Origin: Natronorubrum sulfidifaciens JCM 14089
Lineage (GTDB): Archaea; Halobacteriota; Halobacteria; Halobacteriales; Natrialbaceae
Length of the DNA stretch: 45,385 nt
NCBI RefSeq assembly: GCF_000337735.1
Contig: NZ_AOHX01000039.1
Coordinates: forward strand, 129,651 to 175,035
Direction: 5' to 3'
Positions 16,661 to 24,268 of this stretch are shown here, in pieces. How positions within the stretch are numbered: position 1 is the first letter of the stretch; every line of letters begins with the position of its first letter. The position numbers and the translations under genes were made by a program. The notes below the pieces were generated by a model. That model saw only the letters and a list, made by a program, of their open reading frames with translations, did no database searches and was not told the origin of the DNA.

Positions 16661-17179
16661 ATGAGCCGGGGGTTTTACATTGGCCGCTTTCAGCCGTTCC
16701 ACAACGGCCATCTCAGTATGGTCGAACAGATCGCCGAAGACGTCGATGAACTCGTTCTCGGGATTGGAAGCGCAGACGACTCACACACCGTCCGGAACCC
16801 GTTTACGGCCGGCGAGCGGATCATGATGATCACGAAAGCGCTCGTCGACTCCGATCTTGTGACGTACGCGGTCCCCATCGAGGACTTAGAGCGAAACTCC
16901 GTCTGGGTAAGCCACGTCCAGAGTATGAGCCCCGATTTCGAGGTCGCCTACTCGAACAACCCGCTCGTCATCCAACTCTTTCGAGAGGCCAACATCGAGA
17001 TCCGCCAGTCGCCGATGTTCAACCGCGAGGTGTTAGAGGGCACCGAAGTCCGCGAACGGATGATCAACGACGGCGACTGGGAGGCGCTGGTGCCCGAAGC
17101 TGTCGTCGAAGTCGTCGACGAGATCAACGGCATCGAACGCATTCAGATGATCAGCGGGTCCGATTCCGACGTGAACTAG
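16661..17179 (+). CDS. nadM: Nicotinamide-nucleotide adenylyltransferase (archaeal NadM type)
   Basis: Joins NMN and ATP to make NAD. The protein has 172 residues, the archaeal NadM length. The nucleotidyltransferase signature GRFQPFHNGH (the HxGH class) is at residues 8-17, and the C-terminal LEGTEVRERMINDGDWEALV matches the family's GTxVR substrate loop. The sequence VGSADDSHTVRNPFTAGER is also typical. The start follows a clear TATA box. The next gene on the same strand, 57 bp downstream, is a SAM hydrolase-family protein that also acts on an adenosyl cofactor, so a shared transcript is possible. Confidence 0.96.
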   Translation: MSRGFYIGRFQPFHNGHLSMVEQIAEDVDELVLGIGSADDSHTVRNPFTAGERIMMITKALVDSDLVTYAVPIEDLERNSVWVSHVQSMSPDFEVAYSNNPLVIQLFREANIEIRQSPMFNREVLEGTEVRERMINDGDWEALVPEAVVEVVDEINGIERIQMISGSDSDVN

Positions 17180-17236
17180 TTCGGCGCCATCCGCGAGTCA
17201 CACAGCGTTTTCAGCGGTCAGGTCGTATCCTCGCGC

Positions 17237-18091
17237 ATGATTACGCTTGCGTCGGATTTCGGCACGCCGTATCCTGCGGCGATGAAAGGCGTCCTCTGTC
17301 AGCGAACGACGGCCAGATTGGTCGACATCGCCCACGACTTTCCCCGACAGGACGTTCGCGCAGCGGCGTTTTGGCTCCGAGAGGTGTTGCCGTACTTTCC
17401 GCCGGCGACCCATCTCGTCGTGATCGACCCCGGTGTCGGGACCGACCGTCACGCACTGGTGATTCGGGCAGGCGAGCACGTCCTCGTCGGTCCCGACAAC
17501 GGCGTTCTGTGTCCCGTTGCACGACGACTCGCCGGCGACGGCGCGCTCGAGACGCATGTGATCGACGAGACACGCCTCGAGTCGGTGGCCCCAACGGGAC
17601 AGGTGTCCGGCGCGAACGCGAGAGCGATCTCAGGGCCCGACGGCGACGCCGGGCCAGCGAGCAACACCTTCCACGGCCGAGATGTCTTCGCCCCCGCTGC
17701 GGCGGGCGTCCACGAGACCGACCGTGACGCGCTCGCCGACCTCGAGTGGCTCTCCCCGCTCGAGGACTGCGTCGAGCTCGAACTGCCCAAAGCGGTGCTC
17801 GAAGACGAGCGTGCACGCGGCGAGGTGCTGGTCGTCGACGGCTTCGGGAACGTCATCACGAACGTCCCCGGTCGGTTTCTCGCGGGGCGCGATCAGCTCG
17901 TCGTCGCCGACCATCGTATCCCCGTCGGCGAGACGTTCGCCGCCGTCGAACCCGGGGAGCGACTCGCAACGGTCGGGAGCCACGGCTACGTCGAACTCGA
18001 CGTCAATCGGGGGCGTGGCGATGTGGCGTTCGGCCTCGAGGCGGGTGATCGGGTGGTTCTCGAGGAACGCGAGACAGCGCGCGAGGTGTGA
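17237..18091 (+). CDS. SAM hydroxide adenosyltransferase (DUF62 family)
   Basis: A 284-residue protein of the family that splits S-adenosylmethionine with water to adenosine and methionine and is related to SAM-dependent fluorinase and chlorinase. Family marks are the N-terminal ITLASDFGTPYPAAMKGVL (conserved Asp of the ribose site), VVIDPGVGTDRHALVIRA, LVGPDNGVL, FHGRDVFAPAAA and the C-terminal VVDGFGNVITNVPG barrel. An insertion in the middle (about residues 125-145, rich in Gly, Asp and Ala) is probably a halophilic loop. Hydrolase rather than halogenase activity is inferred from the archaeal family; the halide-site residues were not resolved by eye. Confidence 0.88.
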   Translation: MITLASDFGTPYPAAMKGVLCQRTTARLVDIAHDFPRQDVRAAAFWLREVLPYFPPATHLVVIDPGVGTDRHALVIRAGEHVLVGPDNGVLCPVARRLAGDGALETHVIDETRLESVAPTGQVSGANARAISGPDGDAGPASNTFHGRDVFAPAAAGVHETDRDALADLEWLSPLEDCVELELPKAVLEDERARGEVLVVDGFGNVITNVPGRFLAGRDQLVVADHRIPVGETFAAVEPGERLATVGSHGYVELDVNRGRGDVAFGLEAGDRVVLEERETAREV

Positions 18092-18096
18092 GCCGG

Positions 18097-18462
18097 CTAC
18101 ACCGGAACTCGCTCGCCGCTGTGGTCCGGTTCGATCACGATCTCGCCGTCGGCGTACACCGACACGGTACAGTCGGCGAACGAAAACGTAATCGACCCGT
18201 CGCTGGCCCGTGAGCCGGCTTCGTACCAGTCGACCACCATCGTGTTCAGCGCGTCGGGATCGACACGCGCTGACAGCGACTCGAGATCGTCTGGTTCGAC
18301 GTCGAGTATCGAGGAGACGGCCATGACGACCGCCGTGCTCACCGGCTCGTAATCCATGACAGCACACCGTGTGTGGTACGTCCCGTGACCCGTATCGTAC
18401 GTGACTGGCCACTCAGCAGTGCCATCGACCGGTACTGACCGATCTCGAGCTGTTTTGGACAT
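18097..18462 (-). CDS. HalOD1 output-domain protein
   Basis: A 121-residue protein resembling the haloarchaeal HalOD1 domain, a presumed output module of signalling proteins. Marks are the early VSTAVVMAVSSILDVEPDDL and LNTMVVDWYEAG segments and the final beta strands FSFADCTVSVYADGEIVIEP. Here the domain stands alone, so it may act as a separate regulator. ATG 18462 is preferred to 18492 because AT-rich DNA resembling a TATA element (GTTATAGAC on the minus strand) lies only about 15-25 bp upstream of it. It converges with the SAM hydrolase gene, with 5 bp between the stop codons. Confidence 0.75.
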   Translation of the reverse strand: MSKTARDRSVPVDGTAEWPVTYDTGHGTYHTRCAVMDYEPVSTAVVMAVSSILDVEPDDLESLSARVDPDALNTMVVDWYEAGSRASDGSITFSFADCTVSVYADGEIVIEPDHSGERVPV

Positions 18463-18559
18463 GATACAGTAGTCTATAACATTCGTTAACACTTAACAGT
18501 GTTGGGCCGGAGAATGTCTTCGAAATTCGTTACGAAAAACCGAGTGCTCGCGGTCGGCG

Positions 18560-20137
18560 TTATTCGGCGGCGATGATGTCGTCGATGCGGACGATCATCG
18601 TCGCGGCTTCAGTCGCGCTCTCGATGGCTTCTCGTTTGACGTCGGCAGGGTCGACGACGCCGTGTTCGAAGGGATCATCGATCGTGACGTCCTCGCCAGT
18701 GGTGATCAGTCCGGCACGACCCTCGGACTCGTGGGCGGCACGAAGGTCCACGAGTGCGTCGATCGGGTCCTGACCAGTGTTGGCGGCGAGCGTTCGGGGC
18801 ACGATGTCGATCGCATCGGCGAAAGCCGTCACAGCGAGCTGCTTGCGGCCCTCGATGCCGGCTGCTTCCTCGCGGATCTTGTCCGCAATCGCGATCTCGG
18901 TTGCGCCAGCGCCGGGGACGACTTCGCCCGAGGCGAGTGCCGTTGCGACGACGTCGAGTGCGTCACCGATGGCGCGCTCGAGTTCGTCGACGACGTGTTC
19001 GGTGCCACCGCGAACGAAGACGGTGACGGTCTCGGCGGCTGCGCCGCCTTCGACGAACGCGAGGTCGTCGTCGCCGTAGTTCTCGGCTCGGATGCGGTCA
19101 GCCGCACCGAAGTCAGCTTCCTCGAGGTCCTCGAGGGCACCGACGCGGCGAGCACCCGTCGCGGAGACGATGTCTCGAGCGTCGCTGTTGCCGATGTTCT
19201 CGAAGACGAGGATGCCTTCGCCGGCGAGATACGAGGAGACGCGGTCGTCGACGTCTTCGGTCGTGAAGACGACATCAGCACCGCTTTCGGCGACTGCTTC
19301 GGCGTAGCCCCGAACCTCACTCTCTTCGGCGTCGATGGCCGTGTTGAGCTGGTCGATCGAGTCGATGGCGTACTCGGCGTCGATGTCGCCCGTGCGGACA
19401 CCGAGTTCGACGTCGAGGACGGCGATCGAGGCGTCTTCGACCTCACGAGGCATGCTGCTGTGGGCCGGCTCCTCGTCGATGACGATTCCGGGGACGAGTT
19501 CCGTCGCGTTCGAGGACGCGCCGATCTGTGTGTGGACGGCAACGTTGTCGCGGGCGACACCGTCGTCGGTTTCGACGTGGCGGATCGCCTCGACGACCGT
19601 CTCAGCCAGCGACTCGGCGGTGAGGCCACCGGTTCCCTTGCCAGTCATGCTCGATTCGCCGACTTGTTTCAGGATATCGTCGTCGACGTCGGCCTCGTTA
19701 ACCTGTTCGGCGATCGCCTCGAGGGCGATCTCGGAGGCTTCGTGATAGCCCTCGACGATCGTCGTTGCATGGACGTCCTGCTCGATGAGGTCTTCGGCCT
19801 CGCCGAGGAGGTTGCCGGCAATGACGGCTGCCGTCGTCGTGCCGTCCCCGACCTCTTCTTCCTGCGATTCGGAGACTTCGACGATCATCTGGGCTGCGGG
19901 GTGTTCGATATCCATCTCGTTGAGAATGGTCGCCCCGTCGTTGGTGATGACGACCTCGCCACCGGAGTCGACAAGCATCTTGTCCATCCCGCGTGGCCCG
20001 AGTGTCGTCCGTACCGCTTCGGCAACGGCCTTGCCGGCCATAATGTTCGACGACTGGGCGTCGCGACCCTGCGTTCGCTGACTATCCTCGCTCATAATGA
20101 ACATAGGCTGTCCGCCCATGCGTCGCTGTTGTGCCAT
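18560..20137 (-). CDS. thsA: Thermosome (group II chaperonin) subunit
   Basis: ATP-dependent folding chaperone forming two stacked rings with built-in lids. The protein has 525 residues. Signatures are the [17 protein letters not shown] nucleotide segment, [55 protein letters not shown] and [14 protein letters not shown] Met-Gly-Gly-rich C-terminal tail, common in some haloarchaeal subunits, is absent: the protein ends DDIIAAE. ATG 20137 gives the family start [15 protein letters not shown] strong TATA box is at 20171-20180, with a GAGG ribosome site in the short leader. Which of the usual two or three haloarchaeal paralogues this is cannot be decided, so the symbol is provisional. Confidence 0.96.
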   Translation of the reverse strand: MAQQRRMGGQPMFIMSEDSQRTQGRDAQSSNIMAGKAVAEAVRTTLGPRGMDKMLVDSGGEVVITNDGATILNEMDIEHPAAQMIVEVSESQEEEVGDGTTTAAVIAGNLLGEAEDLIEQDVHATTIVEGYHEASEIALEAIAEQVNEADVDDDILKQVGESSMTGKGTGGLTAESLAETVVEAIRHVETDDGVARDNVAVHTQIGASSNATELVPGIVIDEEPAHSSMPREVEDASIAVLDVELGVRTGDIDAEYAIDSIDQLNTAIDAEESEVRGYAEAVAESGADVVFTTEDVDDRVSSYLAGEGILVFENIGNSDARDIVSATGARRVGALEDLEEADFGAADRIRAENYGDDDLAFVEGGAAAETVTVFVRGGTEHVVDELERAIGDALDVVATALASGEVVPGAGATEIAIADKIREEAAGIEGRKQLAVTAFADAIDIVPRTLAANTGQDPIDALVDLRAAHESEGRAGLITTGEDVTIDDPFEHGVVDPADVKREAIESATEAATMIVRIDDIIAAE

Positions 20138-20180
20138 AGTTGAATCCTCACTAACTATGTCGTCAGCACTTCTATATAAA
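20135..20180 (-). promoter_or_regulatory. Thermosome promoter with inverted repeat spanning the transcription and translation starts
   Basis: The minus strand carries TTTATATAGA at 20171-20180. Downstream, CATAGTT (20153-20159) and AACTATG (20135-20141) form perfect 7-bp arms around an 11-base spacer containing GAGG. The start codon is inside the proximal arm. From TATA spacing, transcription should begin near 20149-20152, which would leave the first arm outside the RNA, so an operator is the simpler reading. Confidence 0.55.
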
Positions 20181-20287
20181 CCTTTTGCTAGCACCCGTCC
20201 CCCGTCTGGCGATTGCGTCTCCTCGAGGGAGAGTCGTCGGGATCGCGTCAGCGCTCCCCCCGTTGGACGCCTCAGCGCCGAGTCACA

Positions 20288-20297
20288 AAGTATATAC
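20288..20297 (+). promoter_or_regulatory. TATA box of the zinc-ribbon microprotein gene
   Basis: AAGTATATAC is centred about 27 bp before ATG 20321, the spacing expected for a leaderless haloarchaeal transcript. This is the best evidence that the short reading frame is expressed. Confidence 0.55.
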
Positions 20298-20320
20298 CAT
20301 CATTTTTGTCTCATTACTGT

Positions 20321-20464
20321 ATGGTTCGGTATCCTGATGGGCGGTGTCCTGACTGTGGGGAACGAGTATTCGCTCGAATTGACGGCTCCGTTCGCTGTTC
20401 GAACTGCGTCTTTCGTTCTGTGTCGGACAGTTCCAACGCACGTCTCGACAGTTGCCGTTCGTGA
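20321..20464 (+). CDS. Zinc-ribbon microprotein (47 residues)
   Basis: A short gene encoding MVRYPDGRCPDCGERVFARI followed by DGSVRCSNCVFRSVSDSS and a Ser/Arg tail. Cys 9/12 and 26/29 form a CPDC-x13-CSNC zinc ribbon. Haloarchaea encode many such one-domain proteins with CPxCG-type motifs, some of which affect growth, motility or biofilm formation (from memory). A TATA box at the right distance supports expression. A perfect hairpin-like repeat follows about 30 bp after the stop. The upstream in-frame ATG at 20213 would add an Arg/Ser-rich leader that reads through the promoter, so it is not used. Confidence 0.65.
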   Translation: MVRYPDGRCPDCGERVFARIDGSVRCSNCVFRSVSDSSNARLDSCRS

Positions 20465-20494
20465 GAACTGTTCGGCTATTCGTTATCGGTTCCG

Positions 20495-20516
20495 TTCGAT
20501 CACCCGTTTGATCGAA
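20495..20516. terminator. Perfect inverted repeat between convergent genes
   Basis: TTCGATCA-CCCGTT-TGATCGAA: 8-bp arms and a 6-base loop, lying 30 bp after the zinc-ribbon microprotein stop and 110 bp beyond the end of the PAC2 gene. It may act as an RNA 3' hairpin or as a protein-binding site. Archaeal termination mostly relies on T-tracts, and none follows directly, so the role is uncertain. Confidence 0.35.
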
Positions 20517-20626
20517 TACGGCAGTCGAGAACCGTTCGTCCCGAACAGCGACTGTACCGCAGGCTAGCTGCTGGAGCATCCGATCACACAGTTATACCTG
20601 TTCAAAACGAACGCAGCGAAACCGAC

Positions 20627-21394
20627 TTAGCCGATATATCGGAGATCGTCGTCCGTCGGCACGTCCATCTGCTGTTGTTGTTCCATCTCCTGAATCTTGC
20701 CCATGACCTCTTCCATCTCGTCGGCGCGCTCGTCCAGCGACTCGTAGTCGAGTTCGAACCCGAGCACGTCCTCGAGCACCTCGAGCACTGCGCGAGCGCT
20801 TTTGGGATCGACCAGATAGCCGCTGGTCTCGCCCATCAGACAGGCCGCGTCGAACCCGCGACGTTCACCCAGACCGAGCATCAGGCCCGAGACGCCGACG
20901 ATACCGCCCGCCGGCTCGTCGTCACGGAACTCCACGCCGACGTCCTCGAGGTCCTCGAGCAGTGCGTCGTCGCTGACAGCACCGACGACGGCGTACTCGT
21001 CGATGAGTTCGCCGGTCGGGACGCCACCGAGTGCGTACACGTCGGTTGCCCCGAACTCCTCGGCGATGTCGAGGAACGCATCGGTCAGTACGTAATGTCC
21101 CTCGTTGGTCTGTGCCTGGTGATCACCAGTCAGCAGCAAGAGATCACGGCCGTCGGGAACGGAGACGGCGTACAGTTCCGCACAGGTAAGCTCCGAGACG
21201 CCGTCTTCGACGGTTACCTGTGGTGGGAACTCCGTCGAGTAGATGCGCCGTACGAGCGTGCTCTCTGCCTCGAGTTCCTCGAGCAGGTGCTCGACGGCGA
21301 GACTTCCGACATGTCCGACACCAGGCAGCCCCTCGACGAGGACGGGGTCGGTGACGTCGACCTCGGCAACTACGTCGATCTCGAGTTCGTCCAT
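20627..21394 (-). CDS. PAC2 family protein (proteasome-assembly-chaperone-like)
   Basis: A 255-residue PAC2/PbaB-type protein. Family marks are LVEGLPGVGHVGSLAVEHLL near the N terminus, LLLLTGDHQAQTNEGHYVLT, VYALGGVPTGELID, VGVSGLMLGLGERRGFDAAC and the C-terminal coiled stretch DERADEMEEVMGKIQEMEQQ. Archaeal members are often linked with proteasome assembly or metabolite binding; the exact role is not known. No hydrophobic-Tyr-X motif is at the extreme C terminus (it ends RYIG), so direct docking to the 20S ring is not predicted. It is the last gene of the ribosomal/aIF2-alpha cluster, starting 6 bp after nop10. Confidence 0.88.
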   Translation of the reverse strand: MDELEIDVVAEVDVTDPVLVEGLPGVGHVGSLAVEHLLEELEAESTLVRRIYSTEFPPQVTVEDGVSELTCAELYAVSVPDGRDLLLLTGDHQAQTNEGHYVLTDAFLDIAEEFGATDVYALGGVPTGELIDEYAVVGAVSDDALLEDLEDVGVEFRDDEPAGGIVGVSGLMLGLGERRGFDAACLMGETSGYLVDPKSARAVLEVLEDVLGFELDYESLDERADEMEEVMGKIQEMEQQQQMDVPTDDDLRYIG

Positions 21395-21400
21395 ACCATA

Positions 21401-21580
21401 TCAGCGATTGCGACGTTTAAGAGCGCGTCGGTACTCGCCGTATGGGTCGTTCGGATCGAACGGGGCTGGGGCGCTGTTTTCCGTCGCGCTGTTGCACTCC
21501 GGACACGTCTCAGAAAGGGTGTACACCGGGCGGTCGTGGACCTCGCGCCACGCCGAACACACCCGGATGTTCGATTTCAT
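21401..21580 (-). CDS. nop10: H/ACA ribonucleoprotein component Nop10
   Basis: A 59-residue protein translated by hand from the minus strand. It begins MKSNIRVCSAWREVHDRPVY, continues TLSETCPECNSAT and ends PFDPNDPYGEYRRALKRRNR. The YTLSETCP segment and the PxxFDPxDxYGxYRR tail are diagnostic of Nop10, which binds Cbf5 and guide RNA in archaeal pseudouridylation complexes. A zinc-binding Cys set is present in part (one Cys at 8, a CPEC pair at 26-29). It sits 3 bp after the aIF2-alpha stop and 6 bp before the PAC2 start, the standard haloarchaeal arrangement. Confidence 0.95.
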   Translation of the reverse strand: MKSNIRVCSAWREVHDRPVYTLSETCPECNSATENSAPAPFDPNDPYGEYRRALKRRNR

Positions 21581-21583
21581 ACG

Positions 21584-22384
21584 TTATTCGTCGTCCGTCC
21601 GTCGCTCGCGGTGGTACTGGCCCTCGCCGCCGTGGTCCTCGATGGCTGCGACCGCGCGTCGGGCGCTTTCCTCGAGTTGGGACTCGGCGGTTTTGTAGTT
21701 GGGCGCTTTCACTTTGATGCGGTACTCGGGGGCTCCGACGTAGCTGACCTCGAGGTCGACCTCTTCGGGCACCTCGCCGTTGCCTTCGGCAGCCGACAGC
21801 GCTTTGCGGATGCCGTCGACACCGCTTGGCGATGCGTTCTCCAAGTCGACGTAGCCGGTGACGTTGACGTACGGCACCGAGACGTTCTCGCGGGCCGTTT
21901 CGACGAGCGAGTCGATCTCGTCGTCAGAGAGGTCGGTCCCCTCGAGGGCCTCCTCGCCGTGGATCGCGGCCTGCTTGAAGCCATCATAGAGGCTTCCGTG
22001 CGCGCCGATCAACTCGTTGGCGATCGCAGTGTAGACTTCGTTATCGACGTCGTCACCGAGTGCAAGGCCCATCCAGTTGTCGGCCTTCTGCTCGTTTTTC
22101 CAGTCTTGGATCTTATCCGAGCGCTGGTGGTCGTTGACGTCTTTGAGCGAGAGGTCGATCTGCTCGTGGGACTCGTCGACATCGAGGACCTTGCAGACGA
22201 CGATCTGTCCCTCGCGGACGTGATCGCGGACGTTCTTGATCCAGCCACTCGCGACCTCCGAGATGTGGATCAGTCCGCGCTTGTCCTGGTACTCCTCGAG
22301 ATCGACGAAGACACCGAAGTCCTCGATTTCGTCGATCTTACCGACGACGAGTTCGCCGGGATCTGGCCAGCCGCTGTATTTCAT
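21584..22384 (-). CDS. eif2a: Translation initiation factor aIF2 subunit alpha
   Basis: The alpha subunit of the heterotrimer that delivers initiator tRNA-Met to the ribosome. The protein has 266 residues. The N-terminal S1 domain is clear ([20 protein letters not shown] and [20 protein letters not shown], then [20 protein letters not shown]). The helical middle and the C-terminal alpha/beta domain ([33 protein letters not shown]) follow. The ATG overlaps the S27e stop by four bases, showing translational coupling. The window also encodes the initiator tRNA at 24111-24185. Confidence 0.97.
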   Translation of the reverse strand: MKYSGWPDPGELVVGKIDEIEDFGVFVDLEEYQDKRGLIHISEVASGWIKNVRDHVREGQIVVCKVLDVDESHEQIDLSLKDVNDHQRSDKIQDWKNEQKADNWMGLALGDDVDNEVYTAIANELIGAHGSLYDGFKQAAIHGEEALEGTDLSDDEIDSLVETARENVSVPYVNVTGYVDLENASPSGVDGIRKALSAAEGNGEVPEEVDLEVSYVGAPEYRIKVKAPNYKTAESQLEESARRAVAAIEDHGGEGQYHRERRTDDE

Positions 22385-22554
22385 CGTGACTCGACTGTTT
22401 CGACGATTTCGTGGTCGATCTCGGCTTTGCCGCCGGTCGGTCGGGCAAGCGTCGTCCCGCAGACGGCACAGGCGACCTCCGTGGAGGCTTTGCCGAAGAC
22501 GGTCTGTTCGTTCTCACAGTCACTGCAGCGAACGCTGTAGAAATTTCCTGCCAT
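22381..22554 (-). CDS. rps27e: Ribosomal protein eS27
   Basis: A 57-residue small-subunit protein with a CxxC...CxxC zinc ribbon ([20 protein letters not shown], then [18 protein letters not shown]). The sequence and length match the archaeal family. ATG 22554 (MAGNFYSV) is the family start; the longer open frame runs back into the L44e gene. It begins 5 bp after the L44e stop and overlaps aIF2-alpha by four bases. Confidence 0.96.
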   Translation of the reverse strand: MAGNFYSVRCSDCENEQTVFGKASTEVACAVCGTTLARPTGGKAEIDHEIVETVESR

Positions 22555-22559
22555 TGTAA

Positions 22560-22841
22560 TCACTCCTGGAACTCGAGTCGGCCGGCGCGCCATCCTTCGC
22601 GGAGGTGGGCTTTGCCACACTCGCTGCAACGGTACTTGAGGTTGGTCTTCTTGGTGGGCTTTTCGCCACCGGGGACCTTCGAGAAGCGACCGGAGTTACC
22701 GATCGTCGCGCTGTTACGACGCGTTCGGCGAGCGTCCCATTTCATGCCGGAGGAACGGCCCGATCGGGCTTTCTCGGCTTCGTGTTCGTGGTGTTCGTTA
22801 CAGTGCGGGCAGTACGTATTGAATCGGCGTGGCATCTGCAT
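22560..22841 (-). CDS. rpl44e: Ribosomal protein eL42 (L44e)
   Basis: A 93-residue large-subunit protein near the tRNA exit site. It starts [20 protein letters not shown] and ends [20 protein letters not shown]; the CPHC and CSEC pairs bind zinc, and the C-terminal [13 protein letters not shown] is invariant in haloarchaea. The first gene of the L44e-S27e-aIF2-alpha-Nop10-PAC2 transcript. A TATA-like TTTTAAAC on the minus strand at 22876-22884 is a likely promoter. ATG 22841 is preferred to the third-codon Met because MQMPRRF is the family's usual start. Confidence 0.96.
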   Translation of the reverse strand: MQMPRRFNTYCPHCNEHHEHEAEKARSGRSSGMKWDARRTRRNSATIGNSGRFSKVPGGEKPTKKTNLKYRCSECGKAHLREGWRAGRLEFQE

Positions 22842-22875
22842 GGTTATCTCACTTGGCGTGGGCTAAGACAGCGCT

Positions 22876-22884
22876 GTTTAAAAC
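22876..22884 (-). promoter_or_regulatory. L44e cluster TATA box
   Basis: The minus strand reads GGGTTTTAAACAG here, about 39 bp before the L44e ATG, implying a leader of roughly 12 bases. This is the only good core-promoter match upstream of the five-gene cluster. Confidence 0.45.
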
Positions 22885-23130
22885 CCGTTTGGTTCGTCGT
22901 CGTCCGACACCGCGTTTCTCGAGATGCGTTCTCACCACATTCGGGATGCACTGTCAGGCGTCAGACGGTCTGCTCTCTCGAGTCCCAGCGAGAGGGTCGG
23001 GAATCGGCGGGCCATGCCGACAGCAGTCCGTATCCATCAGTATCCACACCGGTCTGTCTCGTTGTGACAGCCGGTTCAGTTCGCCCATCCCTTCGAAGCG
23101 TTTAATCGTTTCTCCTGTGAACCAGTGCCC

Positions 23131-23397
23131 ATGAAGCAGCTCATCATCCACGGCGACCCCGGGATTCGAAAGGGTGCCATCATCGACTACGACGGCGAAG
23201 AGCTGGTCTGTTTTGGTATCAACCGAAACGGAGAGTGGCACGGTCCCGAAACGGTGCAGTTGTGGTGTACCGTCGGCACCGAAGACGAGTACGAAGACTA
23301 CGAGAAGCGAAACTACGTCCCACACTTCCTCGATGTCGACCGTGTCGACGCCGACGCCGTCGACGTCATCCGTCCGAAGGCCGATTTAGCGCTTTAA
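23131..23397 (+). CDS. HAH_0734-type small haloarchaeal protein
   Basis: An 88-residue acidic protein starting MKQLIIHGDPGIRKGAIIDY, with a central GPETVQLWCTVGTEDEYEDY and a VPHFLDVDRVDADAV ending. It resembles the haloarchaeal HAH_0734-type family of unknown function. It is compact and beta-rich with no membrane segment. ATG 23131 is chosen over GTG 23125; a T-rich core (GCGTTTAATCG at about 23098-23108) gives a leaderless start at either. A 6-bp hairpin follows the stop directly. Neighbours do not suggest a role. Confidence 0.75.
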   Translation: MKQLIIHGDPGIRKGAIIDYDGEELVCFGINRNGEWHGPETVQLWCTVGTEDEYEDYEKRNYVPHFLDVDRVDADAVDVIRPKADLAL

Positions 23398-23414
23398 GTC
23401 GGTCTCGAACCGAC
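23398..23414 (+). terminator. Hairpin directly after the HAH_0734-type gene
   Basis: GTCGGT-CTCGA-ACCGAC: 6-bp perfect arms with a 5-base loop, beginning on the base after the stop codon. Probable 3' RNA hairpin; no T-tract follows, so termination is only suggested. Confidence 0.35.
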
Positions 23415-23591
23415 ACGAACGACCTGAGAACGTCTGTGACACTTCGTCGGGACCGATTCCGGATGCGTAAGCAGCGAGAGAGGAATAGGCCGCGTCCCGG
23501 CCTGCATGGACGTAACCCAGTGTAGCAGTGTTGCATTACGTGCACGCGAGTGAACACACGGGAGACTGAATACGGTCCGTATGGATTCACG

Positions 23592-24050
23592 ATGATGTCG
23601 AATAATTCGCTTCCCGAGGCAATCCAGACGCGTGTTCGTGCGTTGTTCTCGACGGCACGATTTAGTCAGTTCGCTGGCGTTGGCCTCGTCGGTGCAACCG
23701 TCGACAACGTCGCCCTGCTGTTGCTCGTCGAGTTGACTGTGCTCGGTCCAGTAGCCGCAAAGGTGTTGTCTTGGGAGCTTGCGATCGTGGTCATCTTTGC
23801 GATCAACGAACGGTGGACGTTCGCCGATTACGGCGCGATGACGCCGCGTGCACTGGGGAGACGATTTCTCCGCTCGAACGCGGTCCGGTTCGCTGGCTTT
23901 CTCGTGACGCTGACGGTGCTTGCGGGTCTGGTCCGCGGGTTCGGTGTCTGGTATCTGGCGGCGAATCTGGTCGGAATCGGAATCGGGTTCTTCGTCAACT
24001 ACACCTGTGAGAGCCTCTACACGTGGAAGGTACATCAGGATGAACGGTAG
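23592..24050 (+). CDS. GtrA-family membrane protein
   Basis: A 152-residue protein with four hydrophobic helices typical of the GtrA family (FSQFAGVGLVGATVDNVALL, LGPVAAKVLSWELAIVVIFA, VRFAGFLVTLTVLAGLVRGF, YLAANLVGIGIGFFVNYTCE). The conserved INERWTF after helix 2 and the final FFVNYTCESLYTWK are family marks. Members are thought to move lipid-linked sugars across the membrane for glycan decoration. A partner glycosyltransferase is not in the window. MMSNNS at 23592 is chosen; the next Met (23595) is equally possible, and the ATG at 23550 would add a polar leader. Confidence 0.85.
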   Translation: MMSNNSLPEAIQTRVRALFSTARFSQFAGVGLVGATVDNVALLLLVELTVLGPVAAKVLSWELAIVVIFAINERWTFADYGAMTPRALGRRFLRSNAVRFAGFLVTLTVLAGLVRGFGVWYLAANLVGIGIGFFVNYTCESLYTWKVHQDER

Positions 24051-24080
24051 AAATCCCCATACGGCAGCCGAATCACAACC

Positions 24081-24090
24081 CTTAATTAGT
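24081..24090 (+). promoter_or_regulatory. Promoter element of tRNA-iMet
   Basis: CTTAATTAGT is centred about 26 bp before the first base of the mature tRNA, the normal TATA distance. AT-rich in a GC-rich setting. Confidence 0.4.
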
Positions 24091-24110
24091 GCACTCCGTT
24101 ATGATGTGAT

Positions 24111-24185
24111 AGCGGGATGGGATAGCCAGGAGATTCCGGCGGGCTCATAACCCGCAGATCGGTAGTTCAAATCTACCTCCCGCTA
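24111..24185 (+). tRNA. Initiator tRNA-Met (CAT)
   Basis: A 75-base cloverleaf without intron. The acceptor stem AGCGGGA pairs fully with TCCCGCT (24178-24184), and the discriminator is A at 24185. The anticodon stem GCGGG/CCCGC encloses CTCATAA, with anticodon CAT at 24146-24148. The T arm is GGTAG-TTCAAAT-CTACC. The A1:U72 pair and three consecutive G:C pairs (GGG/CCC) at the bottom of the anticodon stem are the marks of archaeal initiator tRNA. CCA is not encoded. A short T run (CTTTTC) follows and may terminate transcription. Confidence 0.95.
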
Positions 24186-24268
24186 CTTTTCACGGATTCA
24201 CCGAGACGAGAACTCTTCCTCTCTCGAGAACTCACCGACGAACAACAGGGAAAAGCGGTACCGACGGC

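Noticed and set aside
18662-20143. 493-codon open frame on the plus strand
   Set aside because: Antisense shadow of the thermosome gene; no recognisable motif or promoter.
20675-22540. 621-codon open frame on the plus strand
   Set aside because: It runs antisense through PAC2, Nop10, aIF2-alpha and S27e, all of which are certain genes.
23398-23414. tRNA T-arm-like hairpin
   Set aside because: The 5-bp stem and 7-base loop look like a T arm, but the loop lacks the TTCRA sequence and no other cloverleaf arm can be built around it. Listed as a simple hairpin.
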